From Homarus americanus (taxonomy: Eukaryota > Arthropoda > Malacostraca > Decapoda > Nephropidae): a DNA stretch of 64,000 nucleotides. The stretch covers positions 4,483,327-4,547,326 of the forward strand of contig NW_024725489.1 of the NCBI RefSeq assembly GCF_018991925.1, written 5' to 3'. The notes under the pieces were generated by a model. The model did no database searches. It saw nothing but the letters and a program-made list of their open reading frames with translations, and was not told the DNA's origin. Positions 34,264 through 46,825 of this stretch are shown here, in pieces. The position numbers and the translations under genes were made by a program. Each line of letters opens with the position of its first letter. Within the stretch, counting starts at the first letter, position 1.

Positions 34264-35473
34264 CACAGGGTGGTGTAATGAGTCTAGTGTGGCAGCATTA
34301 TGTTAGTGTTATGGCGCAAGCACTGCTTACTCCCTCTCGCTTTCAGCTACCGTCGCTGGCTTGGCCTCATGGTGAACAAGGAAACAACTTGCACAAGTCC
34401 TCTCCTGCCGGTACACATGTCCTGGCGCCTACCAACCATTGCCCCACTGCCTTGCGGATTAACTTTGGTAGGTCTAAGGCTATGGGAGTAAACCCTGAAC
34501 GAAAAGTCTGAGACGGAGCCCCGCATCAGGCAGACATGATTAGAGAGTTCCAACAAGACCCCAACGGCGGTGTAGGCGGAGGAGGTGACCACCATGGAGA
34601 CCCAACGACTACACTGGGGGACGAAAGCAATGCCTGGTGGACAGGCTACTAAGGCGAAACCCAACAAACTGGGCTATCGGCAGTCCATTGCAACTCTCCC
34701 TCTCCCCAGTCGTTGCAACACTTGCACCACTGTATCAAGAAAAGGGAGAGCCAAGATGTGTGGTTGCAGCTTGTGCTCCTGCCTCACCACATTAATCAAC
34801 TCACGTGCAGCCATCATCCAGCTCATCATACCTCTCACCGTCATCATCAAAACATCTATACCTCCAAAACTCTTATGGCGACAGACGAGTGGCGACCAGG
34901 ACAGGCAGAGATGACTGCCGGGAGTCTCTAGTCACAACTCTGCACATGGGCGGCACAGATAAGATAGTCTTTAATGCACTGGGATCTAGGCAGCAGTGTA
35001 ATCCAGAACTGTCTGTGCGACTGAGCAGTCCTTTCGAGGAGCCGCTCTGCTTACCCCACATAAGGAGGGGACTAGAAAAGGTGCCCTAAACATAGCCTGC
35101 CTAGAGAACCAACTTGACTGAGCAACCACACTCAATAAGGTCATCCTTATGCAGTCAAAAACACAATCACAGATCAAAACAAAAACAAACTATGCAATCT
35201 CTTATGGCTGCTGCATGAAATATCAGGATCCTTCTGGATACTGGCACAAATGAACGTCCTGAAAGAAGAACCGCCCTTTTGGCAAAAGAGCTGGGTAGGT
35301 ATAACATCAACATAGCAGCCATTAGTGTGTCCCAACTACCAGACGAAGGTCGACTCACAGAACAAGGGTCTAGCTATACCTTCTTCTGGAAGGGTAAGCC
35401 TGCTGCGGAGAGAAACCGCATTTATGGAGTTAGCTTTGCCATCCGCTAAGGCATCCTACACAGGCTAACCGAT

Positions 35474-35848
35474 ATGCCTGTTGGGATCAACGAGCACCTC
35501 ATGACGCTCCGAGTCCCACTGAATCACTCACGTCATGCCTTCTTCATCAGTGCATACGCCACAACTCTTGGTGCAGAGGATGACATAAAGGAGGCCTTTT
35601 ATGCCAACCTTGACAGAGTGCTAACCTATATCCCCAGAAAAGATAAGGTTGTGCTCCTTGGTAACTTCAATGCCAGAGTTTGCAGAGTTGCTGACATTTG
35701 GCAGGGAACCATAGGGAGAAATGGACTAGGCAAGTTTAATCCAAACGGCCTACTCCTCCTCAGCAAGTGTGCTGCACACAACCTCACTATCACCAATATC
35801 TTGTTTAGGCAGGCCGACAAGTTCAAGGGTTCGTGGCAACACCCATGA
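35474..35848 (+). pseudogene. endonuclease domain fragment of LINE C
   Basis: 125 codons of the APE-type endonuclease (ISAYAT, LLGNFNARV, NGLLLLSKCAAHNL). The Asp of the GDFN motif is Asn. A TAA just upstream (about 35449) separates it from the N-terminal half of the domain, which is otherwise readable from about 35226. Confidence 0.8.
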
Positions 35849-36763
35849 TCCAAACACTAGCGTCTCACTGATTACTTCATTGTCAGAGAAAGAGATCGCC
35901 GAGATGTCTTCATCACTCGAGCCATGCATGGCTCAGACCACTGTGACACTGATCAACTGCTTGTCAGAGCCATTCTCTCACTTCACGTCGCCCCAAAACG
36001 GTGAAGGCAACAAACCTCCAGAACAGGTTTTAATACTAAGCGTCTGGAGGATCCAGCGGTAGCACATACTGTACATGGGCTGATAAACAACCCGGCAACA
36101 AACAACCCAAATCCCAGTGCCGAATGGTTTATTCTCGACATTATCACAACAAAAACCTGCAGAGAGACCCTCGGCCAGATCGAAGGAATACACAAGGACT
36201 GGTTTGATGAAAATGACCCAGAAATCAATGTACTTGTCAAAGATAAGCGTGCTGCTTATAACTGAATTGAGGACGAAGGCATCCTTCAGTGCTGGAAAGA
36301 ACACTACCATTGGCTGCTCAACCGAAACACCGATGTGAATGTCCTGACTCCTCAGCAGGTCCCTCAGCATCCAGAGCTGACCCACCTCAGCAACAAGACA
36401 TCCCTGGATGAGGTAGCTACTGCCATCTAACAGATGAAAAATAACAAAGCCTCAGGGGCTGGTGGAACCCAAGCTGAGGTGTATATAGTAGGAGGACATC
36501 TGTTTACCCGCCGTCTCCACTATTTTCTGGAGAATATATGGGAAAAGGCGGAAATCCTCCAAGCTCTCAAAGTTGCCTTCATCGTCAATATTTATAAAAA
36601 CAAGGGAGTCTGGTCAGACTGTTGCAACTACTACGGGATCTAGCTGATGTCCTTAGCTGGCAAGATTATCGTCTAAGTCATCCTAAACAGACTTCTTCCG
36701 GAGGCAGAAAACTTCCTCCCAGAATCTCAATGTGGCTTTAGACCGTCACGTGGCACCACTGAC

Positions 36764-37333
36764 ATGATCTTTGCTGCCTGCCAGATACAGGAAACGTGCA
36801 GTGAACATCATCGTGACCAATACATGACTTTCGTCGACCTAACCAAGGCCTTCGACTCGGTCAACAGGGAAGCCCTCTGGCGGACCGTTAGCCTTTTTGA
36901 CTGCCCACCAAAATTCATCGTCATTGTAAGACAACCCCACAATGGCATGAACGGCAGTGTCCTGCACAGTGGCACCCAGTCTAAATTCTTCCCCATCCAA
37001 ACAGGGGTAAAACAAGGGTGTGTACTGGCACCAACTCTCTTTTCCATTTTCTTGGTTGCCTTCCTTACTCGTGCCAGGGCCAATTTAGCCGGTGGGGTGG
37101 ACATCGAGTACCGGATGAAGGGTCTTTGCAACATAAGACGACTCCAGCTAGGAACAAAAGTGTCGGCAGCTTCCATTACTGAACTTCAGTATGCAGACGA
37201 CCTCACCCTTGTCGCTCACACTGAACACGACCTACAGGACATCCTGAACACCTACGCAGATGCGTATGCACACTTCGGCCTTGAGGTGAATGTACGTAAG
37301 ACTCGGATTCTCTTTCAACCTGCCCCTGGTTGA
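36764..37333 (+). pseudogene. reverse transcriptase domain of LINE C
   Basis: The longest intact frame of LINE C, 189 codons, covering RT motifs A to C: the D of VDLTKAFD, QGCVLAPTLFS and YADD are all present, so the palm itself looks unspoiled. It is cut from the upstream fingers by a stop near 36645-36675 and from the C-terminus by a stop at about 37331. Confidence 0.85.
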
Positions 37334-38162
37334 GACACACCTCCACCATCCGTCCAGCTTAACGGTACTACCCTCTCTAATGTTACCCACTTTCAGTATT
37401 TCGGCTCCCACCTGTCCACCACCGTGGACATCGATGAAGAGATTCAACATCGGATCAGATGTGCATCTCAAGCCTTTGGCAGACTCCTGACCCGTGTCTT
37501 CAGCTGTAGGGAGCTGAAATTATCTTCAAAGTTGCACGTATATCGAGCAGTTGTCCTCTCCACCCTCCTATATGGCAGCGAGACATGGGTCACATACAGG
37601 AAGCACCTCAAGGCACTTGAAAACTTTCACCAACGTAGTCTACGTTCCATCCTCAGAGTTCGCTGGGAAGACAAGAGAACAAATGCCAGCATCCTTGCTG
37701 ACACCAACTGTAGGAGCATCGAGGCTACCATTATCCATGAACAACTACCCTGGACTGAGCTGTTACCCACATGGACAACAGTAGACTGCCAAAGCAGCTA
37801 CTTTACAGTCACCGAACGAATATTAAATATAACGTTGGTGGGTAACTGAAAAGGTGCCAAATCAACTCCCTCACCTGGGAGACGATTACTCCACACCGTA
37901 ACGCAAGAAGGTGTCAATACTTTCCAGTTAGACCGACTGCATAACAAGGCAGACAAGCACCAACACCAGAAAGACGCAGCCGCCACCCCTACCGCACTAG
38001 AAGTAGCCCTCCACACGTGCAACATCTGTTGACAGCCCTGCCGCTGGTCCCGCATCGGCCTCTCTAGTCACCCCAGAACTCACCAACGAAGGTGACGACT
38101 AAAATAACTCACATCATTGTATCATAGCTGGATGATCGTCATACTCGATTCCGAGTGACAGC

Positions 38163-39490
38163 AAAGTAGCAGCAAGAACATAAGAAAACAATGAGTCTGC
38201 AATAGGCCGGTTGGCCTGTGCATGGCAGCTCCTGTCGAGAGTTACTACCTCTCTCTATCATTCATGAATCTATCTAGCCTCCTTTTAAAACTTTATAGCG
38301 TTCCAGCACTTACTACAAAGTTGCTAAGCTTGTTCCACTCGTCCACCACCCTATTTGTGAACCAGTTCCTTCCTATCTCCCTCCTAAACCTAAACTTATC
38401 CAACTTAAATCCGTTGCTACGAGTCCTATCCTGCTCGGATATTATAAGAACTTTATCTATATCCCCTTTATTGATTCCTTTCACCCACTTAAATACTTCT
38501 ATTACATCTCCCCGCACTCTTCGTCTTTCTAGGGAATGCAAGTTTAGTTTCTTTAACCTATCTTGATATGGTAGGTTTCTAAGTCCCGGAATCATTTTCG
38601 TCATTCTTCGCTGCACCGACTCCAGTGAATTGATATTCATTCTATAATAAGGGCACCAGAACTGAACCACATAATCGAGGTGCGGCCTGACTAGCGCAAG
38701 ATATAGTTGCAATAAGACCTCTGCACTCTTATAACTTACACTTCTAGATATAAAACCCAATACTATGTTTGCCTTATTTCGAACATCAACGCACTGTTTT
38801 CTAGGCCGTAGGTCCGGGCTTACAAGTACCCCTAAGTCTCTTTCACAAGTCGACTTCTCTAGGTTGATGTTGTTAAGGCTGTATACATTGGCAGTATTTG
38901 TTCTTCCAATATTAAGTACGCTGCACTTGCTGGTGTTGAATTTAATTTGCCATTTTTCTGACCACCCCTGCAGTATATTTAAATCCTCCTGTAGTGCATT
39001 TGCATCCTGCTCTGAATTAATCTGCCGCCCTATTTTGGTGTCATCTGCAAACTTTCGTATGTCACTGCTGATCCCAGTATCTATATCGTTTATGTAGATT
39101 ATGAACAAGAGTGGGCCTAGTACTGACCCCTGGGGAACCCCAGTGGTTACACGGCCCCACTCAGATTCAACACCATCTACGCTGACCCTCTGCGTTCTAT
39201 CGGTGAGCCATGATTTTATCCAATTTAAAACTTTCCCCTCGATACCGTGAGCCTTAACTTTTCTCAGAAGCCTCTGATGCGGTACTCTGTCAAACGCTTT
39301 GCTAATGTCTAAGTAAATAACATCGTAATTATCTACTACCTCGAAGACTTTCCTAAAAAACGTCAGCAGATTTGTTAGACAAGATTTTCCCTTTGTAAAC
39401 CCATGTTGAGAGTCGTAGATTAATTTGCTTTTCTCTAAATGCGACCGGATGCTATTTGCTACAAGGGGAGGTTTGAGGCCAAGTTTGATA
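38163..39490 (-). mobile_element. CR1-like LINE, 5'-truncated (copy A2)
   Basis: Minus-strand copy with the best preserved RT in the window. The frame is open from about 39475: HGFTKGKSCLTNLL, YLDISKAFDRVPHQRLL (motif A), [15 protein letters not shown] (motif B), FADDTKIG (motif C), RPHLDYVVQFWCPYY, and a C-terminus with VVDEWNKLSNF. A TAA about 15 codons before the usual end (38290-38295) is the only break seen. The 3' end at 38163 is the family end (complement of TTTTCTTATGTTCTTG). Sequence differs clearly from copies A3-A6, so it is another subfamily. The 5' truncation point abuts the triplet array at 39505. Confidence 0.92.
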
Positions 39491-39504
39491 TCTAAAAAAA
39501 AAGT

Positions 39505-42500
39505 AATATTACCTACAGTAATAGTACCAGTAATAACAGCAGGAGTAACAGTAGTATTAGCAGCAGTAGTAACACTAGTATTAGCAGCCGTAGGAGTAAC
39601 AGTAGTATTAGCAGCAGTAGAAGTAACAGTAGTATTAGCAGCAGTAGGAGTAACAGTAGTATTAGCAGTAGGAGTAACAGTAGTATTAACAGGAGTAACA
39701 GTAGTATTAGTAGGGAGTAACAGTAGTATTAAAGTAGCAGTAACACTAGTATTAGGCAGGTATAAACAGCAGTATTAGCATATAGCAACAGTAGTATTAG
39801 CAGCAGTAGAAAGTAGCATATAAGTAGTATAAATAGCATTAGCAGTAGAGTAACAGTAGTATTAGCAGCAGTAGATAACAGTAGTATTAGCAGCAGCAGT
39901 AGTAACAGTAGTACAGTTGTAGCAGTAATTAGATTGTAGTAACAGTAAGTATAGCAGCAGTGGAGTAACAGTAGCATTAAGCAGTATAACAGTAGTATTA
40001 GCAGTAACAGTAGTACAGTTGTTGCTATAGTAACAGTAGCATTAGCAAGGGTTATAGTAACATAGTATTAAAGGTAGTAGTAACAGTAGTATTAGGCAGC
40101 AGTAACAGTAGTATTAGGCAGTAGTAGTAACAGTAGTATTAGCAGCAGTAGTAAGATAACAGTATATTAGCAGCAGTAGTAACAGTAGTATTGTTAAGTT
40201 GCAGCAACAGCAGCATTAAAGGCAGTAGTAACAGTAGCATTAGCAAGTAGCAGTAACAGCAGTGTTTAGCAGCAGTAGTAACAGTAGCATTAGCAAGGTA
40301 GTAGCAGTAACAATAGCATTAACAGCAGTAGTAACAGTAGTATTAGCTGTTAGCAGCATTAGCAGCAGTAGTAACAGTATTAGCAGCAGCAGTAAAGCAG
40401 ATTGTTACAGTAGCAACAGTAGCATTGTTGTAGCAGCAGCAGCAACAGTAGCATTGTGTTGTCAGCAAATTACAGTATTAGCAGCAACAGTAGCATTGGG
40501 CACAGTATTGTGGCAAGTAGTAATTAGTAGCATACAGCGTGTAACATAGTATTGGCAGTGTGCAAATTGTTGTAACAGCTGCGTAACAGGAGAGTTATAA
40601 AGTAGTAACAGCTGTAGTACAACCAAAGTATTAGCTAAGCAGTAAACGTAGTATTAGCGCGCTGTAACAGTAGTATTCAGCAGCAGTAGTAACGTAACAG
40701 TAGCAGGTTATCAGCAGCAGTTAAGCAACAGCAGTATGTAGTTTTAGTTCAAGCAAGCAGCAGTAGTATTACAGCATTGTTGCAGTAGGAGCCAAGTAGT
40801 TAACAGCAGCGTTAGAGAAACAGGTATTAACAGCAGCAGAAGTATTATATAGAGAGCAACAGTAGTATTAAGGTTATAGTAACACTAGCATTAGCAGGAG
40901 CAATAGCATTAGCAGAAGCTAACAGCAGTATTAGCAGCAGTATAACAGTATTAGCAGGATAACAGTAGCAGCAGTAGGTAATAGCAGTAGTATACATAAG
41001 TATTATAGTAGTAGTAACAGTAGTATTAGCAGTAGAAGTATAGCATTAGTATTATAGTAACAGTAGCACAGTTGTTGCAGTAACATAGCATTGTTAGCAG
41101 CAGTAGTAACAGTAGTATTAGCAGCAGTCAGCAACAGTAGCATTGTGTAAGGCTAGTAGCAACAGTAGCATTAGCAGCAGTAGCAGTAGCAGCAAGCGTT
41201 GTATAACAGCAGCATTGCATGCAGTAGCAACAGTAGCATTAAAGTAGCAACAGTAGCATTAGCTAAGCAGTAACAGCAGTATTGTGCTACAGCAGTAACA
41301 GTAGCACGAGGTTATAGCAGTAACAATAGCATTAACAGCAGCAGTAACAGCAGCATAGTTGTTGTCAGCATTGGTAGTAACAGCAGCATTGGCAGTTGGC
41401 AGTAACAGTAGCATTGAAAGGTTACAGCAACAGCAGCATGTAGTTAAGCAGCAGCAGTAACAGTATAGTTAGCAACAGGTAGTAACAGCAGTATGTATGC
41501 AGTAGTAATTGAAAGTAGTATTGAAAGTGTTGTGTTAGTATTAGCTGCAGTAGTAAAGTAGTATTAGTTGTTGTAGTAACAGCAGTACGAAGCACAGTAG
41601 ACAGTAGTATTGTTGAGCAGTAACAACAGTGTGCTGTTAGCAGCAACAGTAGTAATAGCATTGCTAAGCAACAGCAGTATTGTGTTGTTAAAATTGAGCA
41701 ATCGTAGTTAAGTAGTAGTACCAGCAGCATTGTTGCCAGCAGTAGCAGCAGCAATTACAGCAGCAGTAACAGCATTAGCAGCTGTAGCACTGTTGTTAGT
41801 GCTGTTAGCAGCATCATGTTATCAAGGCTACAGCAACAGTAATAGCAGTTGTTGTAAACATTATGTGCAGCAGTAATGTAGTTATTGTTGCTGCAAGCAG
41901 CAACAGTAGCATTGTTTGCGTGTTGTAAGTGCACAGTTATTAGCAGCAGTAACAGTAGCATTAGCAGCAACAGGTAATTGTTGTTTGCAGCAGCAGTTGC
42001 TAACATATTGTGCTGCAGTAAGCAAAATTGTTGTTAACAGGTTAGTAGCGTGTTGAAGTGCCGTTGGTAACGTGCAGCGCGTAATCATAGTTGTTAGCAA
42101 CAAATTTGTTAGGTATTACAGAGCAAATTAGCAGCGTTGTAGCAAGTAGTATTGTTAAAGCAACGTAGCATTACGTTAGCAGTAAACTTGTACAGCATAA
42201 ACAGTAGTATTAGTAGATAGTATTAGCAGTAGTAATAGCAGCAGTAGTAACATAGTATTAAAGCAGCAGTAGCAGCAGTAGTATTAGCTGTTAGTAGTAT
42301 TAGCAGTAGTAATAATAGTATATAAGCAGTAGTAGTAACAGTAGTATTAGCAGCAGTAGTAGTAATAGTAGTATTATATAATAGTAACAGTAGTATTAGC
42401 AGCAGTAGTATTAGCAGCAGTAGTAACAGTAGTATTAGCAGCAGTAGTAACAGTAGCATTAACAGCAGTAGTAACAGTAGTATTAACAGCAGTAGGAGTA

Positions 42501-42515
42501 GTATTGACATTATTA
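39505..42515. repeat. 3-kb degenerate triplet-based array
   Basis: Built from AGTAGTAACAGTAGTATTAG-type units of about 21 bp (seven triplets: AGC/AGT/GTA/ACA/ATT). The edges (39540-39720, 42230-42500) are regular. The middle (40500-42200) has many one- to three-base indels and GTTGTT inversions of motif. Minus-strand frames rich in Leu/Thr/Cys are artefacts. Confidence 0.93.
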
Positions 42516-42714
42516 CTTATTATACATTTCACAGGAATAACCTGCTACGTTTTACCAAAGATCATAAAACATCACAACAATAAAAAAAACTAATTTCCTA
42601 GAAGTAAACAGCGTAACACACTAGATAGTATTACAACACCACAACGCCGCGCAACCATACTGGACAGTAAACTCTTGATACACGAAACACCGCGAAGGTT
42701 GGAGGATCTTATCA

Positions 42715-42719
<5 letters not shown>

Positions 42720-42766
<47 letters not shown>
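42720..42766. repeat. (TA)n microsatellite
   Basis: About 23 TA units. Confidence 0.95.
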
Positions 42767-42768
<2 letters not shown>

Positions 42769-42916
42769 CAGTTTTCCCGGCGACCGTTATCAAGCCCCAT
42801 TAGGAAAGCGATATATGTACTGTAGGTTATTTATAGAAGTATTTCCTCACACACCTCTGTCTGACGTAATGAGTAATTGCAAAAGCTTAATACATACTCT
42901 AAGAACGAGTAATTAA

Positions 42917-42952
42917 CATACATACATACATACATACATACATACATACATA
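42917..42952. repeat. (CATA)n microsatellite at SINE tail
   Basis: Nine CATA units at the 3' side of the minus-strand SINE. Confidence 0.95.
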
Positions 42953-43240
42953 ATGGTTGCCCCTCGTGTAACGAGGATGGCCGGCCCAAGGGCCACCGAG
43001 GCGTGAATTTGTTTAAGGTGTAGAAGCTGTCGCCAACACAACAACCACACCCTAAGTTAGCGAACTGCATGACCCAGTGTCAAGGAATAGTCCGAGAAGA
43101 CTGGACAACATCGATTAACATCCAGGTCCCCAATTACTGCTGGGTAGACAGAGACAAATGGCGTAAAGAAACTTGACCCATAGTTTCACCCTGACCGGGG
43201 ATCGAACCCTGGTCCACTCACTTACGAGGCGAGCATGCTA
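42953..43240 (-). mobile_element. tRNA-derived SINE
   Basis: On the minus strand it begins TAGCATGCTCGCCTCGTAAG (A-box-like) and has the B-box-like GGTTCGATCCC at 43198-43208. The body continues (CAGTAATTGGGGACCTGG, then GTTGGCGACAGCTTC) to an ATGT-type tail at 42952. The tRNA-like head plus unrelated body plus short tandem tail is the classic SINE structure. CATA repeats flank both ends. Confidence 0.75.
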
Positions 43241-43265
43241 CATACATACATACATACATACATAC
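43241..43265. repeat. (CATA)n microsatellite at SINE head
   Basis: Six CATA units adjoining the SINE's 5' end; the same motif lies at its 3' end. Confidence 0.9.
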
Positions 43266-43393
43266 AGTTCGTCCAACATACATGAACCCGTCGACATTAA
43301 TAAAAATAATAAATAATCCTCTAAGTTTTGACTGTACTGATATTATAAAACTATGAAAGCTAAAGATTATAATAATGCATTAATTAAACTTAC

Positions 43394-43484
43394 GAGAATT
43401 TGGTGTTTGATGTGTGGGACGCGGACGGAAGAGCACAGTCTAGTGTTGGTGTATAAGCGTCCCATTGGCTGCGTCACCAGTCAC
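43394..43484 (-). CDS. candidate exon, possibly first coding exon
   Basis: Minus strand: an acceptor TTTCGTGTTTCAG with a branch-point-like CTGATTAAT upstream, 91 bp of GC-richer sequence, and a consensus donor GTAAGT (43388-43393). One frame has an in-exon ATG and reads MGRLYTNTRLCSSVRVPHIK up to the donor. If correct it holds 5' UTR plus a start. I recognise no family. The splice sites are the best pair I noticed in the window, but no partner exon is identified. Confidence 0.3.
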
Positions 43485-43496
43485 CTGAAACACGAA

Positions 43497-43725
43497 ATAA
43501 TTAATCAGCTATAACATTAATTACATATTACTGTCAACTTCTAATTAATCACATATTACTGTTAACATCTAATTAATTATATACTTCTATTAACATCTAA
43601 TTAATCATATATGACTTAACATCTAATTAACCACATTCCTATTAACTTCTAATTAATCCCATATTACTGTTAACTTTTCAAATTATATATCACTATTGAC
43701 TTCTAATCACATATCTACCTAATAC
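43497..43725. repeat. ~29-bp AT-rich minisatellite
   Basis: About eight copies of TCTAATTAATCACATATTAC plus TGTTAACA, variably truncated. Confidence 0.85.
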
Positions 43726-44175
43726 ATAAAAGGTCACCCATAAAAGGTCTCCCATAAAAGGTCACCCATAAAGCGTCAAGCATAAAAGGTCACCCATAAA
43801 ACGTTACCCATAAAACGTCACCCATAAAACGTTACCCATAAAACGTCACCCATAAAACGTCAACCATAAAAGGTCACCCATAAAACGTTACCCATAAACG
43901 TCACCCATAAAACGTCAAGCATAAAGGTCACCCATAAAACGTTACCCATAAACGTCACCCATAAACGTCAACCATAAAAAGGGCACCCATAAAACGTCAC
44001 CATAAACGTCTCCCAAACGTCACCCATAAGTCATCCCAAACGTCACCCATAAAACGTCAACCATAAAAAGTCACCCATAAAACGCCAAAACGTCACCCAT
44101 AAAAGTCTCCCATAAAACGTCACCATAAAACGTCACCCATAAACGTCACCTATAAAGGCCCCATAAAAGTCAACA
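43726..44175. repeat. 13-14-bp minisatellite
   Basis: About 33 copies of CACCCATAAAACGT, with AGGT, CTCCC, AAGC and ACC variants. Confidence 0.95.
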
Positions 44176-45096
44176 CAGCTGACCCAGACTCACAAGCTTT
44201 AGTATAATCTGTGGTGCTGTAAAAAGGTGACGTGACTTTTATTCTACGACCTGGGGAGACCACTCAGTCATATAGTAGGGAGGTCTGGCAAACAGCAGCT
44301 CCACCCACCCTTTAGGACACCGAGAAGCTACACGTGTTGACTTTCATGCTAAGCAACTTGTTACTACTGATGATACGATTTAGTCCAGGGGTTATAGCTG
44401 AATGTCGTAAGTTCATGGCAATACTACATAGCCCAGAGGTCATAGTTATTAGTTCCCTGTTGCCATGAGAGCCAGGAGACGCATCAGTACCCGGATCCTT
44501 ACTAATTGATACTTACAATTTTCTGCGTAACTTGGAGGTGTGAGGGAGCATCTAAATTGCTCACTTAAGCTAAATAAAAGAATATATATAATAGGAGTGA
44601 GACTAACGGACACAAGTACAGTACAGAATTACAAAGAAAGATACAGTAATTTACAAAAGATTTAACATATTCGTTACAGTTACATAAATAATATTTTTTC
44701 CCCACAAAGATGATCATCACTCACTTAAAATTACTAATAACAAGAATGGATATGACCCCCCCCCCCCACCCGCACTCTGTCAGTGATGAATAAAGGCATG
44801 ATAGTGTTAACCTTGTCTGTCTGTATGTCTTGAGGTACGCCCTGGGGGAAATGAGATGAGAAATTTCTTATCACTAATTCGTTGAGACACACGTGTTATC
44901 TTTCTCGTTCGAGGAGGTGGTGGTGGTGGTGGTGGTGGTAGTGGTGGTGGTGGTGGTGGTGGGTGCCACTCTCAGCTGTGCCAAAGTTGTTTACTGTTGG
45001 TTATACACAGTGCCGGTCGCCTGCCTCAACTCTCACACACAAAACACCATAACGGGGTGATATAATACTGCACACTCAGACACAATGCAGGGGAAG

Positions 45097-45161
<65 letters not shown>

Positions 45162-46510
45162 TGTGGTGTGTGTGTGTGTGGTGTGTGTGTGTGTGTGTGT
45201 GTACAATAATCCAGTTTAAGGAAATATAATTATATGTCTTAAAGTTTAAACTAATACAAATATTACAGAGTGCTGGGAAAACACCTCAACATCTCCCCCC
45301 AACACACACACATAGTAACGAGGTAACTGAACTCTCCTGATATAACCCCTTGAGTGTGTGTGTGTGTGTGTGTGTGTGTACATGTCTCTCAAGGTTTATT
45401 TTTCCTGTGCTTATCATTATCAGTAATTAACACCTTCTTATCAGATGACACTCCAAACTACTGCACAATGTTGTTCTTATGTCACATTACGTCATAATCC
45501 TACTGTTAACATGTAAGTGTTAAATACTGATAACGATACATATTAAGGAAAGTGTAAGTAAAAATAATTACAACTAATAAGTCAAATTAAATTATTAATA
45601 CTTATCAAGAAAAATAAAATTAATAAATCAAAAATATAATTTCAGTTAAGAATTAAAAATTAAACAGTGACGAGAGAGTTATTAGTAAGATGACAAGAGC
45701 CTTCCTCAGTGACGGACTCCTCAATATCATTACTCACTTCCCAGCCTGAGTTAACGCCCTCACCGTCACCACAGGAAGTCGTGCCAGCAACAATACTGCT
45801 GCCGGAGCCTGCTGTATGCACCTAACACGTTAACAGTGTGTCATCAGACGAAAATTTAATGGTGTTTAGTGCGACCCATCAACGTGACTCCTGTACCCCG
45901 AGTATAAAATTAATCCCTAAAATTAACCATTAATAAACAGAGCAAAACCCGAGAATAGTTGGTAAAATGGTGTTTCCTGTGTAATGAAGAATCAAGGGCA
46001 TTATATTATTATGTTTGGTAACAGTACAACAGGATATCACGAGCAGCCAGTCGCCTTACTTACTAGACCACGTGTGTGTGTGTGTGTGTGTGTGTTTTAG
46101 ATGTGCTACGGGTCAAGTGAAGTGCAACAGGTGATCACTATTACCTTGTAAGTTAACAGACAGACAGAGAGGCATCAAGCAGGTACAACACGTCGTTAAC
46201 GCCCTGTGTTGCCCCGCTGTTATTAATCTCTCTTTGTTCGTAAGTCACCCGCTTAGTGAAGGCGGGATGTGACAGCGCTAGAATTAAGCATATTTTGTAG
46301 AGTGGGGTTTCCTGCTCAAGTGCCTGATTGGGCGTTGCAGCTTAAATCCTGTATGACTGGATACCACTAACAGAATGAGCATGGTGATGTATTGTATCTC
46401 AGTATGGTAATGATCACCTGGGTATATAGAAGGTCCTGCAAGGAAAACCAATGACAAACTTTTTAGATTCAGTAAACCACCCGCCCCTCCACCACCCGTA
46501 CCCCACACAG
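44176..46510. other. stretch with microsatellites only
   Basis: Holds poly-C (44755-44768), a GGT run (44915-44961), GT runs at 45100-45202, 45354-45378 and 46072-46094. 45690-45830 is GC-richer with about 48 open codons on the minus strand (SGSSIVAGTTSCGDGEG), but too little to call an exon. Confidence 0.5.
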
Positions 46511-46825
46511 CTGTCATCAGGCTTCACACAGGTGGTGGTAATGTCGTCAGGCTTCACACAGGTGGTAATAGTGACATCAGGCTTCACACAGCTGGTGGTA
46601 GTGACATCAGGCTTCACACGGTGGTAATGTCGGCTTCACAGGTGGTATAGTGTCGTCAGGATTACACAGGTGGTGGTAATGTCATCAGGCTTCACACAGG
46701 TGGTGGTAGTCGTCAGGCTTCACACAGGTGGTAGTGTCAGTTCAGGTGGTATATCAGGCTTCACACAGCTGTGTATATGTAACACGCTGGTGGTAGTGAC
46801 ATCAGGCTTCACACAGATGGTGGAG
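46511..46825. repeat. 30-bp minisatellite
   Basis: About 11 copies of GTCATCAGGCTTCACAC plus AGGTGGTGGTAAT; the right half is more decayed. Confidence 0.93.

Larger units (their letters stand above)
34500..38095 (+). mobile_element. near full-length inactive LINE with endonuclease, RT and zinc finger (LINE C)
   Basis: A leader (about 34500-35080) is followed by an APE-type endonuclease region: LDTGTNERPERRTALLAKEL (35230-35290), ISAYATT, LLGNFNARV (35650-35690), IGRNGLGKFNPNGLLLL. The usual SET-R glutamate is replaced (ISVSQL) and GDFN has become GNFN. The RT follows with CGFRPSRGTTD, FVDLTKAFDSVNREALW (motif A), TGVKQGCVLAPTLFSI (motif B) and LQYADDLTLVA (motif C, catalytic residues kept), then the C-terminus YGSETWVTYRKHLKALE. 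A C-terminal zinc finger (CNIC, stop, then PC and SSHPRTH) ends at a TGA at 38093-38095. At least six stops or frameshifts. The endonuclease resembles the type found in RTE/BovB-like elements; the clade is not certain. Confidence 0.9.

Noticed and set aside
33891..34511. 206-codon open frame across repeat R and beyond
   Set aside because: It runs from repeat R through a GT run into the leader of LINE C, so it spans unrelated sequences. Only the R part is shared with copy 2, where it is broken.
35474..38095. Host gene annotated as craniofacial development protein 2-like or jockey-like polymerase
   Set aside because: Such names usually denote LINE endonuclease/RT fragments; motif order and stops show this is a dead LINE.
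45690..45835. Possible exon with about 48 open codons, minus strand
   Set aside because: GC-richer and open, but the acceptor and donor are only fair and there is no partner exon or known motif.
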